Positions 19,393 to 27,034 of a DNA stretch of 64,000 nt are shown piece after piece. A program made the position numbers and the translations under genes. The stretch spans positions 1 through 64,000 of the forward strand of contig CANRLF010000004.1 of the NCBI GenBank assembly GCA_947631395.1. The letters are read 5' to 3'. Each line of letters starts with the position of its first letter. Within the stretch, counting starts at the first letter, position 1. Under the pieces are notes generated by a model. The model was not told the DNA's origin. It made no database searches and saw only the letters and a list, made by a program, of their open reading frames with translations. The stretch comes from an uncultured Oscillospiraceae bacterium. Lineage in GTDB: Bacteria; Bacillota; Clostridia; Oscillospirales; Oscillospiraceae.

Positions 19393-19420
19393 ACCCTCCC
19401 CAAAACGGGGAGGGTAAAGC
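19393..19420 (+). terminator. Hairpin ending the pilus operon
   Basis: ACCCTCCCC-AAAAC-GGGGAGGGT is a perfect 9-bp stem starting 4 bp after the last pilin stop. The tract after it (AAAGCTGTTTT) is a poor U-run, so termination may be partial. Confidence 0.55.
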
Positions 19421-19434
19421 TGTTTTATAAAGGG

Positions 19435-19484
19435 CCTCTGAACAAATCGGCGCGACGATACGGACGCCTCGATTTATTCAGAGG
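19435..19484. repeat. Imperfect 15-bp inverted repeat
   Basis: CCTCTGAACAAATCG (19435-19449) faces CGATTTATTCAGAGG (19470-19484) with one G-T mismatch and a 20-nt loop. It lies between the pilus operon and the c-di-GMP signalling gene. No U-run follows, so it could be a second weak terminator or a dyad for a DNA-binding protein. Confidence 0.45.
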
Positions 19485-19554
19485 GCACAAAATTTTAAAT
19501 TGGCCACACCGGCATCAAGGAAAAAATGAGCTGTCGGTGTGAGAAAGGCGCAAA

Positions 19555-21696
19555 ATGGCAGGGAAAATCAAGCAGAAAATACTTATCGTGGACGACTCCG
19601 AGATGAACCGCTCGATACTGGCGGACATGCTCGGGGAGGAGTACGACATCATCGAGGCGGAGGACGGCGTACAGGCCGTGGGGATACTGTCGAAGCAGGC
19701 CTCGGAGCTGAGCCTGGTGCTGTTGGACATAGTCATGCCGAAGCTCGACGGCTTCGGGGTGCTGGGGGCCATGAATCAGAACGGGTGGATAATCGACGTC
19801 CCGGTCATCATGGTATCCGCCGAGTCCGGCTCAAAGCAGGTGGAACGGGCGTATGAGCTGGGCGTCACGGATTTTATAAACAGGCCCTTTGACGCGCTGG
19901 TGGTGCGGCGGCGCGTGGTGAACACCATACTGCTGTACGCCAAGCAGAAGAGGCTTATAGGTATGGTGGAGGACCAGATATATGAGACGGAGCAGAGGAG
20001 CTCCTTGATGATCGACATCCTGAGCCACATAGTGGAGTTCCGCAACGGCGAGAGCGGACTGCACATACTGCACGTGCGGACGCTGACGGCGATGCTGTTG
20101 GAGCTCATCGCGGCGAGGACAGACAAATACGGGCTCACGCCCAGGGAAATATCGCTGATAAGCACGGCATCGGCACTTCACGACGTGGGGAAGATAGCCA
20201 TCGACGGGGCGATACTGAATAAGCCCGGGAGGCTGACGAGCGAGGAATTTTCGGTGATGAAAACCCACACGACCGTGGGCGCGGAGATGCTCCAGGCGGC
20301 GGTGCCGGGGTGGATGACGGATGAGGAATACGACGAGATAATGAAAACCCACACCACCGCCGGGGCGGATATGCTGGCGAGGATCCCGGTACAGCACGGT
20401 GAGGATCTGGTGAAAACGGCGTATGAGATATGCCGCTGGCACCATGAACGCTGGGACGGACGGGGATACCCGGACGGGCTAAGAGGGGACGAGATACCTA
20501 TCTCGGCACAGGTGGTGAGCCTCGCCGACGTGTACGACGCGCTGACGAGCCCGAGGGTGTATAAGCCGGCCATACCCCACGAGGAGGCCCTTCAGATGAT
20601 ACTGGACGGCCAGTGCGGACAGTTCAACCCGATGCTCCTCCAGTGCCTCGTGGACAACGCGGAGAAGATACGCACGGCCCTTCAGGGCGACGCCGCGGAG
20701 GAGATACAGCAGCGCAACCTGAGGAGCATCTCGGAGGAGGCGCTTCGCGGGGAGGGCGGAGCGGTCAGCGAGCGGACGCTGAGGCTGCTGGATTATGAGC
20801 GCATGAAGTATCACTTCTTCGCCGCGATGAGCGAGGAGATACAGTTCGAGTATACCGTCACGCCGAGTATGGTGACGCTGTCCGCCTACGGCTCAAAGAT
20901 GCTGGGGCTGGAGGAGATATTCATGGATCCCCTGCACAGCGAGAAGCTGATAAGCATCGTGGGGGCGAGGGCGCTGGAGGAGATCGTAAGGCGCCAGAGG
21001 GACTCCACCCCGGACGAGCCGGACTCCACCATGGAGGTGCTTGTCCATCTGGACGGGGAGAGCCGCTGGTTCAGGGTCATCACAAGGTCGGTGTGGTCAA
21101 AGGACCTGCCGCCGAGATACACGGGGCTCCTCGGGAAGGCAATAGACATACACGAGGAGAAGATGCGCCTGAGGGAGCTGGAGAAAAAGGCCTCCTGCGA
21201 CCCGCTGACGGGCCTTCTGAACAGGACAAGCGCCCGGGAGCAGATAGAGAACAGGATGCTGGTGCACCCGGACGGGCACTTTGCCCTGGCGGAGATAGAC
21301 ATCGACGACTTCAAGCGGGTGAACGACGAGCTGGGGCATATCTTCGGCGACAGGGTGCTCCAGGAGCTGGCGAGGCGCATGAAGCACTCGGTGAGAAATT
21401 CGGATATATGCTGTCGCGCCGGCGGCGAGGAGTTCTTCATATTCCTGGAGTACAATACGGACATCGAGCGCACGTTGGAGCGTATATTCAGCAACATATG
21501 CTTTGAGCTGGACGGCCGGCAGGTGACAGTGTCCGTGGGCGTGGCCCTGGGCGACGATGTGGGACAGAGATATGAGGACCTGTATCACGCCGCGGATGTG
21601 GCGCTGTACGCCGCGAAGCGCGGGGGGAAGAACAGGTTTTGCTTCTATGACGAGACCATGGGCGACGGAGGCACCGACGCGACGAAAGGAGAATAA
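19555..21696 (+). CDS. REC-HD-GYP-PAS-GGDEF c-di-GMP signalling protein
   Basis: A 713-residue cytoplasmic protein. Residues ~8-125 are a receiver domain (LIVDDSEMN, LLDIVMPKLDGFGVL with the phospho-acceptor Asp). Residues ~155-375 are an HD-GYP phosphodiesterase: LHDVGK near 209 and HHERWDGRGYPDGLRGDEIP near 295. A PAS-like segment (~420-535) precedes a GGDEF cyclase (~545-700) whose active-site loop reads GGEEF at 623, an allowed variant. So it may both make and break c-di-GMP under phosphorelay control. An odd feature is a repeated segment in the HD-GYP part: MKTHTT(V/A)GA(E/D)ML occurs at residues 235 and 263. It opens a three-gene operon with Hpt and a hybrid kinase, next to the pilus genes. 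Confidence 0.88.
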   Translation: MAGKIKQKILIVDDSEMNRSILADMLGEEYDIIEAEDGVQAVGILSKQASELSLVLLDIVMPKLDGFGVLGAMNQNGWIIDVPVIMVSAESGSKQVERAYELGVTDFINRPFDALVVRRRVVNTILLYAKQKRLIGMVEDQIYETEQRSSLMIDILSHIVEFRNGESGLHILHVRTLTAMLLELIAARTDKYGLTPREISLISTASALHDVGKIAIDGAILNKPGRLTSEEFSVMKTHTTVGAEMLQAAVPGWMTDEEYDEIMKTHTTAGADMLARIPVQHGEDLVKTAYEICRWHHERWDGRGYPDGLRGDEIPISAQVVSLADVYDALTSPRVYKPAIPHEEALQMILDGQCGQFNPMLLQCLVDNAEKIRTALQGDAAEEIQQRNLRSISEEALRGEGGAVSERTLRLLDYERMKYHFFAAMSEEIQFEYTVTPSMVTLSAYGSKMLGLEEIFMDPLHSEKLISIVGARALEEIVRRQRDSTPDEPDSTMEVLVHLDGESRWFRVITRSVWSKDLPPRYTGLLGKAIDIHEEKMRLRELEKKASCDPLTGLLNRTSAREQIENRMLVHPDGHFALAEIDIDDFKRVNDELGHIFGDRVLQELARRMKHSVRNSDICCRAGGEEFFIFLEYNTDIERTLERIFSNICFELDGRQVTVSVGVALGDDVGQRYEDLYHAADVALYAAKRGGKNRFCFYDETMGDGGTDATKGE

Positions 21697-21698
21697 AA

Positions 21699-22055
21699 AT
21701 GACACTACGCGACTGCTACGATAAATTAGGCGGGGACTATGAGGAGGTGCTGTCGCGCCTCAGGAGCGAGAGGCTGATACAGAAGTTCGTTTTGAAGTTC
21801 CCGGACGACGGGAGCTTTGAGACGCTTGTCCGGGCCATGGGCGAGAAAAATCAGGAGGAGGCCTTCAGGGCCGCCCACACAATAAAGGGGATGTGCCAGA
21901 ATTTGAGTTTCACAGCCCTTGGAAGATCGGCGGACGAGCTCACCGAGGCACTGCGCAACGGATGGAGCGATGAGGCCCCGGCGCTTTTGGAGAAGGTCAG
22001 CGCGGACTACGCCCGGGTGGCCGGAGCGATAGGGGAGCTCAAGGCGTCGCTGTGA
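21699..22055 (+). CDS. Hpt-domain phosphotransfer protein
   Basis: A 118-residue stand-alone histidine phosphotransfer protein. The motif AAHTIKGMCQNLSF (near residue 59-72) contains the phospho-accepting His in the standard H-x-x-K-G setting, and the rest is helical, as expected for a four-helix bundle. It begins 2 bp after the REC-HD-GYP-GGDEF stop and overlaps or abuts the hybrid kinase start. It probably relays phosphate from the kinase's receiver domain(s) to the HD-GYP/GGDEF response regulator. Confidence 0.88.
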   Translation: MTLRDCYDKLGGDYEEVLSRLRSERLIQKFVLKFPDDGSFETLVRAMGEKNQEEAFRAAHTIKGMCQNLSFTALGRSADELTEALRNGWSDEAPALLEKVSADYARVAGAIGELKASL

Positions 22056-22066
22056 GGACAGCCGAA

Positions 22067-24640
22067 ATGGGGAAGAGGGTGAAGGAGATAGAAGAAAAAA
22101 AGGGACAGTCATGGCTGAAGGGCACGACGGCTACAATAGCCCTTATAATCGCCATAGCGATAATGATGGTCACGGCGTATCTGGCCATAAGCAGGACGCT
22201 GGAAAAACGATCTCTGGGCCGCATGGAGGAGGGCGTAAACACCGCCATAACCGAGATACGGGCGAAGCTTGCCAGGGACAGCCGGATACTTAACGCCACG
22301 GCGGAGATCATATCCTCAGCGGACAATTACGACGAGGACGCCATGCTTGAGATCATGGAGACCGTATCGCCGCTTTTGGAGACGATGAAGGTCCGCATAC
22401 TACTGCCCGGGGACAGGGTGCTGACAGCTGACGGGTCGGTGACGGACGCGTCGAAGATAGACGATCTGTCATTCGAGGTGGAGTCGAAGTTAGGGGAGCA
22501 TATATCGAACCGGGTGTACAGCGTGAAAAACGGGAGCCCGGTGCTCCGGCACTTCGTGCCGATAATCCAGGACGGCCAGACCGCCGCCATGTTATATGGC
22601 GTGACGGTGCTGATGGATCTGCCGAAAACGATAAACATCGACAATATCTACAACGCCTCAGCCAACGTGTATATGGTGGACACAAGGAACGGGGATTTCC
22701 TGCTGGACACCGCCCACGAGGAGCTGGGGAACATATCCGACTATGAATCGGGGATCGAGACAAAGGGCGGCCTCGACTGGGACGGGTATATCAGGGACCT
22801 TCTTGATCTAAACACAGGCTACGTCATATATAAGACCCACAGGACCGGCGGATGGGAGTATATGTACTACGCCCCGGCGGGGATAAACGAGTGGGCCATA
22901 GCCGTTTCGGTGCCGGAGAAGGAGGCGTTCTCCAGCGCCTTCGACGTGCGGGATATATGTATCGTCCTGGCGGTGGTCCTTACGGTGGCTGTGGGCGTAT
23001 ACTATTACATCGTCCGCCGTCAGGCCAAGCGCGCCACCGACCACGCGGTGGAGCGGGCGGTGCTGGAGGAGAAGCTCCGCAAGGCCGAGGCCGCGGAGCG
23101 GGCGAAAACCACGTTCCTTTCAAATATGTCCCACGACATACGCACGCCCATGAACGCCATAATCGGCTTTACGACACTGGCGGAGGCGAATGTGGAGGAT
23201 CCGGACCGGGTACAGGAGTACCTGCGCAAGATAATGAGCTCCTCAAACCACCTGCTGAGCCTGATAAACGACGTGCTGGACATGAGCCGCATCGAGTCAG
23301 GGAAGCTGAATATCGAGGAGAAGGAGTGCTCTATCTCCGATATATTCCGGGACATGCGCAACATTATACAGAGCCAGATGCAGTCAAAGCAACTCAGCTT
23401 TTTCATGGACACCATGGACGTCATAGACGAGGACATATACTGCGACAAGCTCCACGTCAACCAGGTGCTGCTCAATCTGCTGTCAAACGCCATAAAATTC
23501 ACGCCGTCCGGAGGGTCGGTGTCCATGACCATCCGCCAGAAGCCCGGCGCGCCGAAGGGATACGGCTCATATGAGATACGGGTGAAGGACACGGGCATCG
23601 GAATGAGCCAGGAGTTTGCCAAGCATATCTTCGAGCCATTTGAGCGGGAGCGCAACTCTACGGTGTCGGGCATCCAGGGCACAGGACTCGGTATGGCCAT
23701 AACGAAGAGCATCGTTGACGCCATGGGCGGCACCATCGAGCTCCGGACCGAGCAGGGCAAGGGCACGGAGTTCATCATAGACCTCGATTTCCGGCTCCAG
23801 TCAGATTCAAAGCGCGTTGAGGCCATCCATGAGCTCATGGGCCTCAGGGCGCTGGTGGTGGACGACAGCTTTTCCACATGCGACTCCGTAACGAAGATGC
23901 TCACACAGATCGGTATGCGGGCCGAGTGGACGCTCCACGGCAAGGAGGCGGTGCTGAGAGCCCGTCAGGCCGTGGAGATGGGAGACAGGTTCTACGCCTA
24001 CATCATCGACTGGCTGCTGCCGGATCTCTCGGGGCTTGAGGTGGTACGCCAGGTCCGGGACATCGTGGGTGACGAGGCGCCGATAATAATCGTCACCGCC
24101 TATGACTGGACGCCCTTTGAGGAGGAGGCCCGGAAGGCCGGCGTCACGGCCTTCTGCAACAAGCCGATATTCCTGTCAGAGCTCCGCGACACCCTCATCG
24201 CCGCCATGGGCAAAGGCGAGGCGTCCGATCGCCGCTCCGCCACGGCAGGCTGGGATGTGGGCGAGGAGTTCCGCGGCACGAAGCTGCTCCTGGTGGAGGA
24301 CAACGAGCTCAACCGGGAGATCGCCCAGGAGCTTTTGGAGGAGTCAGGCTTTGTGGTGGACACCGCCAGCGACGGCACCGAGGCCGTGGAGAAGGCGGGT
24401 AACACACGCTACGCGCTGATCCTCATGGACATTCAGATGCCAAAGATGAACGGCTACGAGGCCACCCGGGCAATCCGGGCTCTGCCTGACGGGGCGGACG
24501 TGCCGATCGTCGCAATGACAGCCAACGCCTTCGAGGAGGACCGGAAGTCAGCCATAGACGCGGGCATGAACGATCACGTTGCAAAGCCCATAAACGTGGA
24601 GCGACTGATGAGCGTAATACAGAAGCTGCTGAAGAAGTGA
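22067..24640 (+). CDS. Cache-sensor hybrid histidine kinase, two receivers
   Basis: A membrane sensor of 857 residues. TM1 (TIALIIAIAIMMVTAYLAI) and TM2 (ICIVLAVVLTVAVGVYYYIV, about residue 302) bracket an extracellular ~250-residue Cache-like domain. Then come a HisKA domain (FLSNMSHDIRTPMNAIIGF, His near 356), an HATPase_c domain (NLLSNAIKF, DTGIGM, GTGLGMAI), and two receivers: one near 600-720 (LVVDDSFSTCD, IIDWLLPDLSG) and one near 740-855 (LLVEDNELN, LMDIQMPKMNG, Asp near 788). ATG 22067 has GAGGA 8 nt upstream and is preferred; a GTG at 22052 overlapping the Hpt stop is the alternative. Together with Hpt and the REC-HD-GYP-GGDEF protein it forms a complete phosphorelay. Confidence 0.88.
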   Translation: MGKRVKEIEEKKGQSWLKGTTATIALIIAIAIMMVTAYLAISRTLEKRSLGRMEEGVNTAITEIRAKLARDSRILNATAEIISSADNYDEDAMLEIMETVSPLLETMKVRILLPGDRVLTADGSVTDASKIDDLSFEVESKLGEHISNRVYSVKNGSPVLRHFVPIIQDGQTAAMLYGVTVLMDLPKTINIDNIYNASANVYMVDTRNGDFLLDTAHEELGNISDYESGIETKGGLDWDGYIRDLLDLNTGYVIYKTHRTGGWEYMYYAPAGINEWAIAVSVPEKEAFSSAFDVRDICIVLAVVLTVAVGVYYYIVRRQAKRATDHAVERAVLEEKLRKAEAAERAKTTFLSNMSHDIRTPMNAIIGFTTLAEANVEDPDRVQEYLRKIMSSSNHLLSLINDVLDMSRIESGKLNIEEKECSISDIFRDMRNIIQSQMQSKQLSFFMDTMDVIDEDIYCDKLHVNQVLLNLLSNAIKFTPSGGSVSMTIRQKPGAPKGYGSYEIRVKDTGIGMSQEFAKHIFEPFERERNSTVSGIQGTGLGMAITKSIVDAMGGTIELRTEQGKGTEFIIDLDFRLQSDSKRVEAIHELMGLRALVVDDSFSTCDSVTKMLTQIGMRAEWTLHGKEAVLRARQAVEMGDRFYAYIIDWLLPDLSGLEVVRQVRDIVGDEAPIIIVTAYDWTPFEEEARKAGVTAFCNKPIFLSELRDTLIAAMGKGEASDRRSATAGWDVGEEFRGTKLLLVEDNELNREIAQELLEESGFVVDTASDGTEAVEKAGNTRYALILMDIQMPKMNGYEATRAIRALPDGADVPIVAMTANAFEEDRKSAIDAGMNDHVAKPINVERLMSVIQKLLKK

Positions 24641-24647
24641 AAAAGTG

Positions 24648-24680
24648 GACCGCCTGAGACATTCAGGCGGTCATTTTTGT
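24648..24680 (+). terminator. Rho-independent terminator
   Basis: GACCGCCTGA-GACAT-TCAGGCGGTC, a perfect 10-bp stem, followed by ATTTTTGT. It ends the signalling operon 8 bp after the kinase stop. Confidence 0.9.
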
Positions 24681-24719
24681 GTAGAGTAAAATAAACCCTG
24701 GCTGTGCGAGGAAATCAAT

Positions 24720-24941
24720 TTACCTTTTATAGGATACCGGATTATCAATCAATCCAATCAAATAGTCTGCCGAAAGATCATAAAATTTACATAATGAAAT
24801 TAAATCGTCAATTTTCAACTCTGCGCGGCCCATTTCTATATGGTTATATCCTTGTTGAGATTTATTCAGCAGCTTTCCGAGATGGGCTTGCGTCAGATCC
24901 CTGTCCTCCCGCACATTTTTAATTCGTTCACGGTAGTCCAT
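24720..24941 (-). CDS. Small XRE-family repressor
   Basis: A 73-residue protein that is nearly all a Cro/C1-type helix-turn-helix: IKNVREDRDLTQAHLGKLLN with the recognition segment SQQGYNHIEMGRAELKIDDL. The start (ATG, complement of 24939-24941) follows GGTGGGAGTG; longer upstream extensions lack a binding site. It is divergent from the lipoprotein gene at 25074, and the gap between them contains paired operators, so it most likely represses that promoter and perhaps its own. Base composition here is much more AT-rich than in the flanking operons, suggesting acquired DNA. Confidence 0.85.
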   Translation of the reverse strand: MDYRERIKNVREDRDLTQAHLGKLLNKSQQGYNHIEMGRAELKIDDLISLCKFYDLSADYLIGLIDNPVSYKR

Positions 24942-24980
24942 AATATCACTCCCACCTAAATTATGGACTAATCGTACATC

Positions 24981-25025
24981 ACTCATAAATTGAGTATTGA
25001 CTTTTACTCATAATTTGAGTATAAT
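24981..25025 (+). promoter_or_regulatory. Promoter with two XRE-type operators
   Basis: TTGACT (24997-25002), a 17-nt spacer and TATAAT (25020-25025) form a near-consensus sigma-A promoter for the lipoprotein gene. Two dyads of the form ACTCA-N5-TGAGT lie at 24981-24995 (ACTCATAAATTGAGT) and 25006-25020 (ACTCATAATTTGAGT), 25 bp apart. The first ends just before the -35 and the second fills the spacer up to the -10. Their symmetry suits a small XRE dimer, probably the divergent gene's product. Confidence 0.75.
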
Positions 25026-25073
25026 TTAGTCGCAAAAGTACCTTAACGGAGTAGATTTTAAGGGAGTGAGACC

Positions 25074-26411
25074 ATGAAACGCGGGGTCAGGATCATAGCT
25101 ATGCTTACTGTTTTTGTGTTGCTCACAGGGTGCGGTGTGGAAAGCGGCAAAAGTTCACAAGACACCGATAATCCAACAAATGCTTCGGGGACGGATGGGC
25201 AGTTTGAAACCCCTGGTGGTGGGCAACTTGACAATGAAAAAGAGGATTTAGTAGATGATCCCTATGCTGAGAAAATTTGGGACTACGAGGTCACTAAAAT
25301 ATTATATTCTGACAAGGATTCCAACCTTATTTGGGTAAAGGCAAGAGAATTGGGCAGTGAAACCGGCTTCAGGGCCGCTATTGACAAAAGAGGAAGTATT
25401 ATCTCAAAAATCTACAGCAATCTTTCTAACGGTATCTTCACAGGCGATTATATCTGCTTATTTGATCAATATCTAAATTCCTACAGCGGCTATCAAATCT
25501 ATTCCTGCGACGGAACAAATATCACAGACGAGTTTCTTAGTGAAGCGGAAGAAATTTGGCGGGTCACACGGATCGATGAAAATCTTTTTGTTTGGAAGTA
25601 TGAGAAAATTGAGACTTATTCCAGCGTAAAATATATTCTTCGAGTTTGCGATTCAGGTGGGAAACTACTTTTAGAGTTGGACAGTGGCGAGTATCCGGCG
25701 ATCGGTAACGCCCTATCCGCCGACAAATATTTTCCTGCTCAGGAACAGCTCCTTAAGGAACTTGGGTCGGGATTTTATCAGATAGGCGACATCTATATAG
25801 ATCTGGCAGGCGGAAAGCTCTACGGTCCTGAACAATACGGGCTGAAAAACGCGGTAAATGTACACGAAGGTCATGTTTTTTCCGGTATTGAGCGTGATGA
25901 TAATCATAAAAATTATTTAAAACGATATAAGGGTCTTACTGTATACAAAATCGGCATTGATGAACCGCTGTACTCCTGGGAAACGGATTCTGAAATGTTT
26001 TACAGCATAAATGACAATGGCATTTTTATGACATATACCTGCGGTGAAATAATGAGGATGGGAGTTGATGGGGATTACTTTGAGGCTGCAACCGAAATTG
26101 AGCCATATAGCTATTACGACGGCTTCTCGGGGAAGCTGTTGGCCCGCTATGATTCCGCCTCGCTGGGAGCGGAGAGGATCACTGACTTTAACGGTGAGAC
26201 GGCTTTAACGTATGTGAAGGGTCCGGCGGGTGGTTATTTTGTCACATACATTGACCAAAACGGTACTTTTCTGTTTGAACCGATACAAACCAGAAGCAGC
26301 AACGCCATATTAGCGGATTGGCGGGACGAATTGGGGGCAATTTGCATCTATTATAGCGGTCACGACCACGAAGGCGAGGGACGTATTTATTGGACGCGAA
26401 CGGAAGCATGA
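25074..26411 (+). CDS. Lipoprotein of unknown function, C-terminus frameshifted
   Basis: A 445-residue predicted lipoprotein: MKRGVRIIAMLTVFVLLTGC gives a lipobox LTGC with Cys20 as the acylation site, followed by an N/D/G-rich linker to about residue 60. The body is strand-rich with recurring aromatic turns (FYQIGDIYIDLAGGKLYG, TYVKGPAGGYFVTYIDQNGTF), suggesting a beta-propeller-like fold; I do not recognise a family. The frame stops at 26411, but another frame continues plausibly as LDANGSMKPLKISDADEMAL and ends at 26527, so one lost base near 26387 (in TTTATTGGACG) appears to have truncated ~45 residues. It is controlled by the promoter and operators at 24981-25025. Confidence 0.75.
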   Translation: MKRGVRIIAMLTVFVLLTGCGVESGKSSQDTDNPTNASGTDGQFETPGGGQLDNEKEDLVDDPYAEKIWDYEVTKILYSDKDSNLIWVKARELGSETGFRAAIDKRGSIISKIYSNLSNGIFTGDYICLFDQYLNSYSGYQIYSCDGTNITDEFLSEAEEIWRVTRIDENLFVWKYEKIETYSSVKYILRVCDSGGKLLLELDSGEYPAIGNALSADKYFPAQEQLLKELGSGFYQIGDIYIDLAGGKLYGPEQYGLKNAVNVHEGHVFSGIERDDNHKNYLKRYKGLTVYKIGIDEPLYSWETDSEMFYSINDNGIFMTYTCGEIMRMGVDGDYFEAATEIEPYSYYDGFSGKLLARYDSASLGAERITDFNGETALTYVKGPAGGYFVTYIDQNGTFLFEPIQTRSSNAILADWRDELGAICIYYSGHDHEGEGRIYWTRTEA

Positions 26412-26527
26412 AGCCTCTTAAAATTTCGGACGCGGATGAAATGGCTTTGACCGACAGTGACAAAATCGCTGTTGTTTTGGATGGCCTTCTAGGCCTTTAC
26501 GATTTGAGTGGAAATAGGCTTTGGTAA
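26380..26527 (+). pseudogene. Displaced C-terminal end of the lipoprotein
   Basis: Reading in the frame of the ATG at 26408 gives MKPLKISDADEMALTDSDKI and then a strand-like tail ending GLYDLSGNRLW at 26527. Upstream in the same frame is LDANGS. The D-A-N-G turn and the L-Y-D-L-S-G-N ending are typical of propeller-blade repeats and continue the style of the preceding protein. No ribosome binding site precedes 26408, so I read this as the shifted end of the lipoprotein and not as a separate gene. Confidence 0.55.
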
Positions 26528-26555
26528 TGCAAAGATAACGGCAAGCTTCGTAGTA

Positions 26556-26592
26556 AAATGCCTCTTTTGAGATTTTCAAAAGAGGCATTTTT
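26556..26592 (+). terminator. Rho-independent terminator
   Basis: AAATGCCTCTTTTGA (26556-26570) pairs perfectly with TCAAAAGAGGCATTT (26576-26590), followed by TTT. It ends the lipoprotein transcript just past the displaced 3' end, which supports that end belonging to the same gene. Confidence 0.85.
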
Positions 26593-26655
26593 TGAAACCA
26601 TCAAAAAATGGAAGTCAAAAAACACGGTCAAAGTGACAAAAATGAGTTTTTGGGC

Positions 26656-26684
26656 TTGACGATAATTATACAATATGATATATT
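26656..26684 (+). promoter_or_regulatory. Promoter of structured RNA
   Basis: TTGACG (26656-26661), 17-nt spacer, TATATT (26679-26684). There is no open frame of note downstream before a terminator at 26907, so this drives a non-coding transcript. Confidence 0.75.
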
Positions 26685-26690
26685 GTAGAC

Positions 26691-26951
26691 ACAGCAAAGG
26701 AGGAGGTTCCGATGTACAGTTGAGGACCCGCCCAAGCTCATCAAGGCGGAATGAAGCCCTTGGCAGTCAGATCCCGGAGCACAGACCACAGCACCGTTGG
26801 CGGAGGTTACCGCAGTGAAGTTAGCTGAGTCGGCTGAGTGATGAGAGAGGACTAAGAAGGGTATCCGGAAGGAGTATTCGAACTTGATAATCGAACACGT
26901 GGCGTAGCCCCGCAATCGCGTTTTGGACGGTTGCGGGGCGATTGCTTTTTG
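26691..26951 (+). ncRNA. Structured ncRNA, possible raiA-motif RNA
   Basis: About 215 nt of non-coding sequence lie between a consensus promoter and a strong terminator (GCCCCGCAA 26907-26915 with TTGCGGGGC 26931-26939, then GATTGCTTTTT). Local stems include CCGCC/GGCGG (26728-26732/26745-26749), GCGG-AGGTTA-CCGC (26800-26813) and TTCGA/TCGAA (26878-26882/26891-26895); CCAAG (26732-26736) can also pair with CTTGG (26759-26763), crossing the first stem as a pseudoknot. The length and the presence of conserved-looking unpaired blocks (CAGACCACAGCA, GGCTGAGTGATGAGAGAGGA) are reminiscent of the Clostridial raiA-motif RNA, but I cannot confirm the class from memory. An Rfam covariance search (raiA, RF03072) would decide. 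No peptide in any frame looks coding. Confidence 0.65.
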
Positions 26952-27034
26952 CCTCGACTCCCAATTCACGCTTTTGGTCCCGGAGTATCTGGGCCATGCC
27001 TGGGGTGAGTATTTATAAAGGGTTTTGTAAAGTC

